This document shows positions 1 to 5,665 of a stretch of DNA of 8,397 nucleotides, one piece after another. Origin of the DNA: JBDSTZ01 sp039927975 (lineage in GTDB: Bacteria > Pseudomonadota > Gammaproteobacteria > Burkholderiales > Burkholderiaceae_D); contig JBDSTZ010000370.1 of assembly GCA_039927975.1 (NCBI GenBank), forward strand, positions 1 to 8,397. Direction: 5' to 3'. How positions within the stretch are numbered: the stretch's first letter is position 1; each line of letters starts with the position of its first letter. Made by a program: the position numbers and the translations under genes. The notes beneath the pieces were generated by a model. It saw only the letters and a program-made list of their open reading frames with translations. It was not told the origin of the DNA and made no database searches.

Positions 1-88
1 ACCGGCCATTATAACGCGGCCGCCATCGCGCGACGCGGGCGCGGCTGCTTTCAGTCTCCCACAGCGGTAATGCCGTGACGAAATAAAG

Positions 89-102
89 TTGATCTTGAAC
101 AA
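89..102. promoter_or_regulatory. Candidate FNR/Anr-type box upstream of the histidine kinase
   Basis: The sequence reads TTGAT-CTTG-AACAA and matches the consensus TTGAT-N4-ATCAA at 9 of 10 defined positions. Its centre is at about 95.5. A weak -10-like hexamer, TGTAAC (123-128, 4 of 6 to TATAAT), would put a transcription start near 135-136, so the box would sit at about -40, close to the -41.5 of class II FNR-activated promoters. Matches were scored by eye; binding is inferred. The rest of 1-166 shows no supportable gene. Two forward frames are open from the left edge only to about positions 70 and 78. Confidence 0.5.
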
Positions 103-166
103 GGTCCAGCTCGACAGTGAGCTGTAACTTCCTCCTACACGCACGACTCTTGTCGCAGGAGATGGC

Positions 167-1093
167 ATGAAGGCAGCTTACCGATTCACCGCATTGACGC
201 TTGCGCTCGCCGCCCTCGGCGCCGCCGGCGTTGCGGTGACGGCCAACAACGTGGTGCTGCAACCGATGGTGCTGGCGGCCCTGCTCTGGCTGGTCCTGAT
301 CGGCTGGGGCTTCCACCGCTTGCTGCAACGCTACCTGGGCTTCCAGGACCGGCTCGACGCGCTCCACGCCGAGTTGCGCCAGGAACGCGGCGCGCGCCTG
401 ATGTCCGATCGCGCGCTCGACGACGCCCACAGCGCGCTGTCGAAACTCATCGACGGCCAGGATCAGGTGCGCGACACCGAACGCCAGCGGATCGCGCGCG
501 ACATCCATGACGACCTCGGCCAGAACTTGCTGGCCCTGAAAATCGAACTGGGGCTCCTGCAAGCCGATCCCGGCCAAAACAACCTGGCCACCACCCGGAT
601 GGTCGGCCGCATGTCCGGCAACCTGGACCTGACCATCAAATCCCTGCGCGCGATCATCAACGATCTGCGCCCCCTGGCGCTCGAAGACGGTTTACAGACC
701 GCGATCGAGAGCCACCTCCATGAATTCACCCGGATTAACAACATCCGCCACCACCTCGAAGCCGATCCGCACGCCTTCCGCGCCGTGCCCGACAGGGGCA
801 TCGACGCCACCCTGTACCGGATCTTGCAGGAATCATTGTCAAACGTGGTCAGGCACGCGCAGGCGACCGAGGTCAAGATCGCCCTCACCTGCAACGCCGA
901 CCAGCTGATGCTCAAGGTGCAGGACAACGGCGTCGGCATGGCCGCGCCGCCGTCCGGCAACGGATGCGGCCTGGTCAGCATGGAGGACCGTGTCACCGCG
1001 CTCGGCGGCAAACTGAGCATTGACAGCCAGCCGGGCGCGGGCACCCTGATTTGCCTATCCATCCCGCTGAGCCCTTCGTCAAGCGCAGCGTGA
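167..1093 (+). CDS. Sensor histidine kinase, NarL-family type (HisKA_3 / HATPase_c)
   Basis: Inner-membrane histidine kinase expected to autophosphorylate and pass phosphate to a LuxR/NarL-type response regulator. Residues 7-25 and about 29-49 form two hydrophobic segments with almost no periplasmic loop, so it probably senses within the membrane or through the cytoplasmic coiled-coil-like stretch (about 58-105). The HisKA_3 dimerisation domain follows, with the H-box ERQRIARDIHDDLGQ and phosphoacceptor His114. The ATPase domain has the N-box RILQESLSNVVRHA (Asn226), G1 DNGVGM (253-258), G2 GCGLVSMEDR (266-275) and G3 GAGT (290-293), so all catalytic motifs are intact. The length of 308 aa suits a kinase without a PAS or GAF module. 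The start is supported by AGGAGA at 157-162. No response regulator is encoded next to it within the window. A candidate FNR-type box precedes it. Family assignment is firm; ligand and partner are unknown. Confidence 0.93.
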   Translation: MKAAYRFTALTLALAALGAAGVAVTANNVVLQPMVLAALLWLVLIGWGFHRLLQRYLGFQDRLDALHAELRQERGARLMSDRALDDAHSALSKLIDGQDQVRDTERQRIARDIHDDLGQNLLALKIELGLLQADPGQNNLATTRMVGRMSGNLDLTIKSLRAIINDLRPLALEDGLQTAIESHLHEFTRINNIRHHLEADPHAFRAVPDRGIDATLYRILQESLSNVVRHAQATEVKIALTCNADQLMLKVQDNGVGMAAPPSGNGCGLVSMEDRVTALGGKLSIDSQPGAGTLICLSIPLSPSSSAA

Positions 1094-1104
1094 GGCGCGC
1101 ACTT

Positions 1105-1118
1105 TTGTTCTATATCAA
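1105..1118. promoter_or_regulatory. Candidate FNR/Anr-type box upstream of the diguanylate cyclase
   Basis: TTGTT-CTAT-ATCAA matches TTGAT-N4-ATCAA at 9 of 10 positions, with a perfect right half-site. It lies in the 105-base gap after the kinase gene, so the cyclase probably has its own promoter rather than depending on read-through. A -10-like hexamer, CAGAAT (1140-1145, 4 of 6), would give a start near 1152, placing the box centre (1111.5) at about -41, the class II position. Activity is inferred. Confidence 0.5.
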
Positions 1119-1198
1119 AGGTTGAAAACTTTGCCGTAGCAGAATCAGAACTTGTCGGCAGTCAATTATTTGCCACCTAGACAGTCTAAGGACCGGAA

Positions 1199-2194
1199 AT
1201 GACGAGCATAACAACAATTCAGCGGTTAGCAGCGTTCGAGTCAGGCGACCATGACAAGGGTTTCGCCATGAAGCTGATGGAGATGTTGGCGATACCTGCC
1301 TTTGTGCTCGATACCGAGTGCCGCGTCATGATCTGGAACCATGCCTGCGAGCGCCTGACCGGCGTGCCGGCCAGCGAAGTGATCGGCACCTCGGAACACT
1401 GGCGCAGTTTCCACGACGCCCCGCGTCCGACCCTCGCCGACCTGGTGATCCAGGGCCGCGTCGACGAAATTCACCAGCTGTATCCGCGCCAGGTGAAAGA
1501 GGCCACGCTGTCGAACAAGTTGTGCGCCGAAAGCTGGTGCGACATGCCGCGCGGCGGCCGGCGCAGATACCTCGCCGCCGATGCCAGCCCCATCCTCGGC
1601 GAAGACGGTGAACTGGTCGCCGTGGTGCAAACCCTGCGCGACCTGACGGACGAAAAACTCGCCCAACTCGCCCTCGAACAGCTCGCCACGCGCGATGGCC
1701 TGACCGGACTGGCAAACCGCCGCTGCTTCGACGACACCCTGCACGCCGAATGGTCGCGCGCCATGCGCCAGAAGCAACCGCTGTCGCTGCTGATGGTCGA
1801 CGTCGACAACTTCAAGGCCTACAACGACGCCTACGGCCATGTCGGCGGCGACGATTGTCTCAAGCGCATCGCCAGCGCGGTGTCGAGCGAAATGCGGGCC
1901 AACGATCTGGTGGCGCGCTACGGCGGCGAGGAATTTGCCGTGATCTTGCCGAACCAGTCGCTCAAGGGCGCCGCGATCGTGGCCGAGCGGATCCGCTGCC
2001 GCGTTGAACAGCTGAAAGTACCAAGCGGCATCGCCACCAGCCAGAATGTCACCGTCAGCATCGGCGCGGCGACCGCCCTGCCTTCTTACGACACCGACGC
2101 CGGACAATTGGTGTCGACCGCCGATGCCGCCCTGTATCGCGCCAAACACATGGGCCGCAACCGTATCAGCCTGCCGGCCACCGAAACCGCCTGA
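1199..2194 (+). CDS. PAS-GGDEF diguanylate cyclase
   Basis: Cytoplasmic enzyme expected to make cyclic di-GMP from two GTP. Residues about 26-150 form a PAS-like sensor domain (AIPAFVLDTE at the start, the W-N-H-A-C-E-R-L-T-G stretch, and a PAS-to-effector junction ending LRDLTDEK). It contains four cysteines (41, 50, 109, 114). The GGDEF domain spans about 160-327: DGLTGLANRR (166-175), the metal-binding aspartate region MVDVDNFKAYND (199-210), and the active site GGEEF (242-246). An RxxD inhibitory I-site (Arg233 to Asp236) lies exactly five residues before GGEEF, so product inhibition is likely. There is no transmembrane segment and no EAL domain. AAGGA at 1188-1192, six bases before the ATG, supports the start. 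It follows the kinase in the same direction but with its own candidate FNR-box promoter. The sensed signal is unknown. Confidence 0.93.
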   Translation: MTSITTIQRLAAFESGDHDKGFAMKLMEMLAIPAFVLDTECRVMIWNHACERLTGVPASEVIGTSEHWRSFHDAPRPTLADLVIQGRVDEIHQLYPRQVKEATLSNKLCAESWCDMPRGGRRRYLAADASPILGEDGELVAVVQTLRDLTDEKLAQLALEQLATRDGLTGLANRRCFDDTLHAEWSRAMRQKQPLSLLMVDVDNFKAYNDAYGHVGGDDCLKRIASAVSSEMRANDLVARYGGEEFAVILPNQSLKGAAIVAERIRCRVEQLKVPSGIATSQNVTVSIGAATALPSYDTDAGQLVSTADAALYRAKHMGRNRISLPATETA

Positions 2195-2592
2195 GCATCA
2201 GCTAGCCGGCCACCCGCGCCGGTTGAACATCAAGCCGCTGCCATCGCGACTTCCCAGGCATCGACCGCCGTCCACCGCGACGGCGTTTTGACTTCCGTTC
2301 GCGAATGCCGATGCATCGGTCTGCCGCGGACTGGAGTCGCCTTGGCGGCAATCGTCAACGTCAATACAGCGCCCCGCCTGCAACATCAATACGCGCCCGC
2401 CACCGGCTTGATTGCTTCGCGTGCCCCGCCGCCTCCTGCCCGCCCATCCGTCGCTGCCGCCCTGATCCGTCGCTCCCCGCCGGTGATGTTCTGGCGCGCG
2501 GCATGCACCAGTCCATTTCGCGTACCATCCGAAAAAAAGCGGAAGGGCCTGCGCTGCTGGAGCGCCTTGTGCTCGGCGCTCACGGGAGAACT
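2195..2592. other. Non-coding gap / leader before topoisomerase IB
   Basis: A 398-base stretch between the cyclase stop and the topoisomerase start. Short open frames on both strands give Arg/Pro/Ala-rich translations with no recognisable domain and no convincing ribosome binding site, so I call no gene. A weak hairpin just after the cyclase stop (arms 2204-2210 and 2218-2224, AGCCGGC with GCCGGTT, one G-U pair, 7-nt loop) has no T-run. A stronger hairpin ends the region and is listed separately. I found no FNR-type box and no clear sigma-70 pair; the topoisomerase promoter is presumed to lie here. Confidence 0.5.
2560..2581 (+). promoter_or_regulatory. Hairpin abutting the topoisomerase ribosome binding site
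   Basis: A perfect 7-bp inverted repeat, GAGCGCC (2560-2566) and GGCGCTC (2575-2581), with an 8-nt loop TTGTGCTC. It ends two bases before the Shine-Dalgarno-like GGGAGA (2584-2589). With an almost all-GC stem it should fold in the mRNA and could affect ribosome access or mRNA stability. The pairing is seen directly; a regulatory role is inference. Confidence 0.4.
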
Positions 2593-3741
2593 ATGAAAAT
2601 GGAGCAAGCAGTGGGCCTTGGCCCAGCGGTGATCAGCGATCCGCCCGCAGCCGCCAAAGCTGCCGGTCTACGCTACGTGAATGACGGCATGGCGGGCATC
2701 CACCGCCACCCTGGAACGGACGGCTTTTCCTACCTTGACGGCCATGGCGAACCGATGACCGACGAGGCTACCCTGGCGCGCATCAAGGCGCTCGCGATTC
2801 CGCCGGCCTGGACCGAAGTGTGGATCTGTCCGCGCGAAAATGGTCATCTGCAAGCGACCGGGCGCGACGCCAAGGGCCGCAAACAATATCGCTACCACGC
2901 CCGCTGGCGCTCGCTGCGCGACGAGGTCAAGTACGAACGCATGCTCAGTTTCGGCAAGGCGTTGCCGGCGATCCGGCGCCAGGTCGACGCCGCCCTCAAG
3001 CTGCCGGGACTGCCCCGCGAAAAGGTGCTGGCCACCATCGTCTACCTGCTCGAACTGACAATGATGCGTATCGGGAACGAGGAATACGCGCGCCAAAACA
3101 AATCATTCGGGCTGACCACGCTGCGTTCGCGCCATGTGCATGTCGACGGCAAGGAAGTGCAATTCAAGTTTCGCGGCAAGAGCGGGGTCTACCACGCCAT
3201 CACAGTCGAGGACAAACGGCTCGCACGCATCATCCAGCGCGCGCGCGACCTGCCCGGACAGGAACTCTTTCAATATGTCGATGCCGACGGCACCCTGCAC
3301 AGCATCGATTCTGCCGACGTCAACGACTACCTGCGCACAATCACCGGCGAAGACTATACGGCAAAGGATTTCCGCACCTGGTCCGGCACCGTGCTCGCCG
3401 CCCTCGCGCTGCGCGAATTCGAACAGTTCGACTCCGCCGCCCAAGCCAAGAAAAACATCGTGCGTGCCATCGAGACCGTGGCCGAAAAATTGGGCAATAC
3501 GCCTTCTATCTGCCGCAAGTGCTATGTTCACCCTGCGGTGATCGATGCCTACATGGACGGCGCGATCCTCGAAGGCTTGCGCGCGCGCGCCGAACAGGAA
3601 ATGTCGGACGAGTTGCATGAACTGCCGCCCGAAGAAGCCGCCGTGCTGGCCTTGCTGCAGCACCGTCTACAGGCTGAAACGGTCAGCGCCACAACGCCGA
3701 CGGTCAAGCGCAAGCGTGGCGCAAAAGCGGAACATGCCTGA
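2593..3741 (+). CDS. DNA topoisomerase IB (bacterial, poxvirus-like)
   Basis: Type IB topoisomerase that relaxes supercoils of either sign by nicking one strand through a 3'-phosphotyrosine link. The 382-aa protein has the N-terminal DNA-binding lobe (about 25-115, with YHARWR near 101-106) and the catalytic lobe (about 120-325). Catalytic residues are visible: Arg159 in MMRIGNEEYA, Lys196 in RGKSG, Arg261 in DFRTWSGT, and the nucleophile Tyr311 in CRKCYVHP. Nine residues before Tyr311 is Asn302, where vaccinia enzyme has His; Asn at this place is characteristic of the bacterial enzymes such as that of Deinococcus. The C-terminal tail is basic (KRKRG). The frame is open far upstream (from 2305), but that part looks non-coding, and the ATG at 2593 follows GGGAGA; the ATG at 2599 is an alternative. 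It is non-essential accessory machinery in bacteria that carry it. No operon partner is seen. Confidence 0.93.
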   Translation: MKMEQAVGLGPAVISDPPAAAKAAGLRYVNDGMAGIHRHPGTDGFSYLDGHGEPMTDEATLARIKALAIPPAWTEVWICPRENGHLQATGRDAKGRKQYRYHARWRSLRDEVKYERMLSFGKALPAIRRQVDAALKLPGLPREKVLATIVYLLELTMMRIGNEEYARQNKSFGLTTLRSRHVHVDGKEVQFKFRGKSGVYHAITVEDKRLARIIQRARDLPGQELFQYVDADGTLHSIDSADVNDYLRTITGEDYTAKDFRTWSGTVLAALALREFEQFDSAAQAKKNIVRAIETVAEKLGNTPSICRKCYVHPAVIDAYMDGAILEGLRARAEQEMSDELHELPPEEAAVLALLQHRLQAETVSATTPTVKRKRGAKAEHA

Positions 3742-3794
3742 AGCGATGTAACAGATCGCGGCTTGGAGCACGCCCACACGTGTACCCGCATGCA

Positions 3795-3833
3795 CGCATC
3801 GCGCGATACGGGTCCTCCCCTCCGCGCGATGCG
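3795..3833. terminator. Long inverted repeat between convergent genes, possible bidirectional terminator
   Basis: The arms CGCATCGCGCG (3795-3805) and CGCGCGATGCG (3823-3833) are perfect 11-bp complements with a 17-nt loop that can form a small inner GGG/CCC stem. It sits between the topoisomerase stop and the stop of the stress-protein gene, which end toward each other. No T-run follows on either strand, so it is not a classical intrinsic terminator. The left arm overlaps the 10-bp palindrome ATCGCGCGAT, which allows alternative folding. The placement suggests transcription termination or mRNA 3'-end protection for both genes. Confidence 0.45.
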
Positions 3834-3853
3834 CCCAGCGTCCCCGCCAGCGA

Positions 3854-5065
3854 TTACGACGTCACCCGTTCCCAGCCGTGCCGTATGGCGGCCTTGAACT
3901 TGTCCCAGGCCGAGCCCGGATTGCGCGTCTCCCAATCAGTCCGAATATTCGACTCGACATCGTTCCATTGACGCCCGCGATACGGATCGGTTACAGCGAT
4001 GCTCGATCCGTAGCTATACGCGGGCGCGAATTCATCATAGCTGCCGCCTTGCGAAGCGAAATTGCTGTTCCAGTGGCTCCGGTAATAGCTGTCGTCGCTA
4101 ACGTTGCCAGTGGCATCCATGCCCACGCCCGAGCTCACATCCGAGCCCACGCCGGCGCCGGCACTAAGCTGCTCGATCTCCACCTCCGTATGCCGCACAG
4201 TGTCGCTGATCTGCTCCTGATGCTCGGAGACCTGCTTGCCGACAACGACCTCCTCGACCACCCGCGCCGACTTTTGCACCACGGCTTCCTCGGCGGTCTC
4301 GCGCAATTCGATCGACTTTTCCTCGAACGCCGCCAGGTCGGCTCCGCTGATTGGCTGGTCCACCGGCCGGCGCTCGACGTTGACATGTTCCTCGCGCAGA
4401 TTCACGGTCTCGTTGACCGGCGTTTCCACTATCCGCTGGAAGATCCGCACGCCGCCGCGTTGCACCTCGCGCTTGCCAACCCGTAGTTCTTCCTGGATCA
4501 CCGGAATCGCCGCGTTGTCGCCAGTGCTGGTGGCGCGCTGCTGCGAGCCTTGCTGAGCGGCACCCTGCACGCCGCCCTGGCTCAATTGGGTGCCTTGAAG
4601 ATTGCTGCTGCTCTGCTGCGACATCGACGCCGATTGCTGTTGCGTGCCGGCGCCCATGCGCATCGCGTCGGTCGAGGCGCCGCCCCATGCCGCCGCCTTC
4701 TCGTCGATATCGACCGGACCGTGACGCTCGACGATATCGGCGGCGCGCTCGACTTCGGGTTCATTCGCCGCCGTCAGCGTAAGCACGTAATGGCCGTGGG
4801 TGACGGCGGTTGAATATTTCAGCGCATGCTCGCTGCTGTCAGTGCCAAACATATTGCTGAAAAAATTCTTGATGCTGCCGGTGAACGAATCGTCGGTGTT
4901 GGTCAGGCTGCTGTCGGTGCTCGCCGCGGTCGTGCTGCTGGCCCCGGTGGGATCGCCTTCGCTCAACCTGACTTCCTGGCGTGAAAACCCCGAGGTCAGC
5001 AGTTCATCCAATGCCGCCTGCGCATCGCCCCGATTATCGAAAACTGCAATGAGTGTGTGTTGCAT
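3854..5065 (-). CDS. YflT-DUF2382 (YsnF/AvaK) stress protein with distinct C-terminal tail
   Basis: Predicted soluble stress-associated protein of 403 aa; biochemical function is not established for the family. Residues about 4-117 resemble the heat-induced stress protein YflT / general stress protein 17M domain (HTLIAVFDNRGDAQAALDEL at the start), interrupted by a Ser/Thr-rich insertion (40-62). A Gln/Ser-rich linker spans about 130-183. The DUF2382 (YsnF/AvaK) domain covers about 186-300, starting IPVIQEELRVGKREV and rich in alternating Glu/Arg/Val. A Gly-rich spacer (301-320) leads to an aromatic tail (about 326-403) with YYRSHW, YDEFAPAYSYG, YRGRQWNDVES and AIRHGWERV. The start at 5065 is preferred over an upstream ATG at 5122 because GGAGG lies just before it and the YflT domain begins there. 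It is the second gene of an operon, 25 bases after the small DUF2382 gene. Domain calls are from recognition, not a search. Confidence 0.85.
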   Translation of the reverse strand: MQHTLIAVFDNRGDAQAALDELLTSGFSRQEVRLSEGDPTGASSTTAASTDSSLTNTDDSFTGSIKNFFSNMFGTDSSEHALKYSTAVTHGHYVLTLTAANEPEVERAADIVERHGPVDIDEKAAAWGGASTDAMRMGAGTQQQSASMSQQSSSNLQGTQLSQGGVQGAAQQGSQQRATSTGDNAAIPVIQEELRVGKREVQRGGVRIFQRIVETPVNETVNLREEHVNVERRPVDQPISGADLAAFEEKSIELRETAEEAVVQKSARVVEEVVVGKQVSEHQEQISDTVRHTEVEIEQLSAGAGVGSDVSSGVGMDATGNVSDDSYYRSHWNSNFASQGGSYDEFAPAYSYGSSIAVTDPYRGRQWNDVESNIRTDWETRNPGSAWDKFKAAIRHGWERVTS

Positions 5066-5090
5066 GATGGTTCCTCCAAAGTATGTAGAA

Positions 5091-5516
5091 TCACTTTCCG
5101 TGTCGGTCCGACGCATCGTCAAATCGTTCGATCTCGACCTCTTCGGACTTCAAAAGAACGGTTTCGGAATGGCGTTCTTCACGCTCGGTTGTGGTGATGT
5201 GGATCTCTTCCTTGATCCGCAATCGCCGCTCGACAACCAGCACTTCTTCCAGCACGGGAATGATCAGGGTGTCGCCTTCCTGGCGCGACGCCGGCGCATC
5301 GTCGAGGGCGACGATCTTGTCGACCACCACATGCCGCACATCGATCACGTCGGCATGCAGGATTTCATCGACCTGCTGCGGGCGTTCCGTCACGTGTTTA
5401 TGGATCCGCACGCCGCGTCCGGCGTCGACCTGCCGCGTATCGACGCGCAGCTCTTCCTGATGAACGGGTATGACCACGGAGCCCGTACCTGCGGGCGGTA
5501 TCGATTCTGCAGCCAT
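5091..5516 (-). CDS. Small DUF2382 (YsnF/AvaK domain) protein
   Basis: A 141-aa protein consisting essentially of the YsnF/AvaK domain and no YflT part. It shows two related halves: VVIPVHQEELRVDTRQV onward (about 14-69) and LIIPVLEEVLVVERRLR onward (about 84-132). Both have the 'IPV-x-x-E-E-x-x-V-x-x-R' opening followed by strongly charged beta-like strands; the second half ends SEEVEIERF. The start is set at 5516, where AGGAG precedes ATG by nine bases; a longer reading back to 5636 would run through the divergent promoter. It lies first in an operon with the larger DUF2382 protein (25-base gap), and the two are probably co-expressed and may associate. It contains no signal peptide or membrane segment. 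Its molecular function is unknown; a stress role is inferred from the family name and neighbours. Confidence 0.85.
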   Translation of the reverse strand: MAAESIPPAGTGSVVIPVHQEELRVDTRQVDAGRGVRIHKHVTERPQQVDEILHADVIDVRHVVVDKIVALDDAPASRQEGDTLIIPVLEEVLVVERRLRIKEEIHITTTEREERHSETVLLKSEEVEIERFDDASDRHGK

Positions 5517-5589
5517 GCGCGTGTGCTCCTGAAGATGAAGATATATCGGCAATTGAGAGTACCTTAAACCGTCGACACCATGCGCACCA

Positions 5590-5603
5590 TTGACTTTGCT
5601 CAA
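5590..5603. promoter_or_regulatory. Candidate FNR/Anr-type box in the divergent stress-operon / phaC promoter region
   Basis: TTGAC-TTTG-CTCAA matches TTGAT-N4-ATCAA at 8 of 10 positions and keeps the complete, symmetrical TTGA-N6-TCAA core. It is the only such element in the 149-base gap (5517-5665) between the minus-strand operon and phaC, so one site could serve both. On the phaC side, a weak hexamer GATGCT (5625-5630) would give a start near 5637, with the box centre at about -41. On the minus side, an AT-rich GATATAT (5547-5541) would place it near -61. Both assignments are inference. Confidence 0.45.
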
Positions 5604-5665
5604 GTTTGATTTAGAGGCGAAGTCGATGCTGGTCAAGACGGACAGATGTCACGTGGAGATGAACG

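Noticed and set aside
1..78. C-terminal end of an upstream gene (frames open from the left edge to about 70 and 78)
   Set aside because: The stretch is too short (about 22-25 codons) to tell from chance in GC-rich DNA, and no domain is recognised.
463..1062. Long antisense frames opposite the kinase, and likewise opposite the cyclase (1241-2149) and phaC (5672-6709)
   Set aside because: Typical high-GC shadow frames: low-complexity Arg/Gly/Ala/His translations without domains, opposite genes with intact catalytic motifs.
1090..1106. Terminator-like GTGAGGCGCGCAC followed by TTTT after the kinase
   Set aside because: The stem is only three pairs plus a mismatch and overlaps the stop codon; too weak to call.
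2222..2232. TTGAACATCAA as an FNR box upstream of the topoisomerase
   Set aside because: The half-sites are separated by three bases instead of six, so it does not fit the FNR/Anr geometry.
2308..2319. 12-bp perfect palindrome CCGATGCATCGG
   Set aside because: About two 12-bp palindromes are expected by chance in a window this size, and nothing else marks this one.
2305..2592. N-terminal extension of the topoisomerase IB (open frame upstream for 96 codons)
   Set aside because: The translation is Arg/Pro/Ala/Cys-rich with no family similarity, no ribosome binding site is seen at 2305, and the 382-aa form already covers the whole family.
3854..5122. Longer start (5122) for the YflT-DUF2382 protein
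   Set aside because: The extra 19 residues overlap the end of the upstream gene and precede the natural domain start; the ATG at 5065 has a strong GGAGG.
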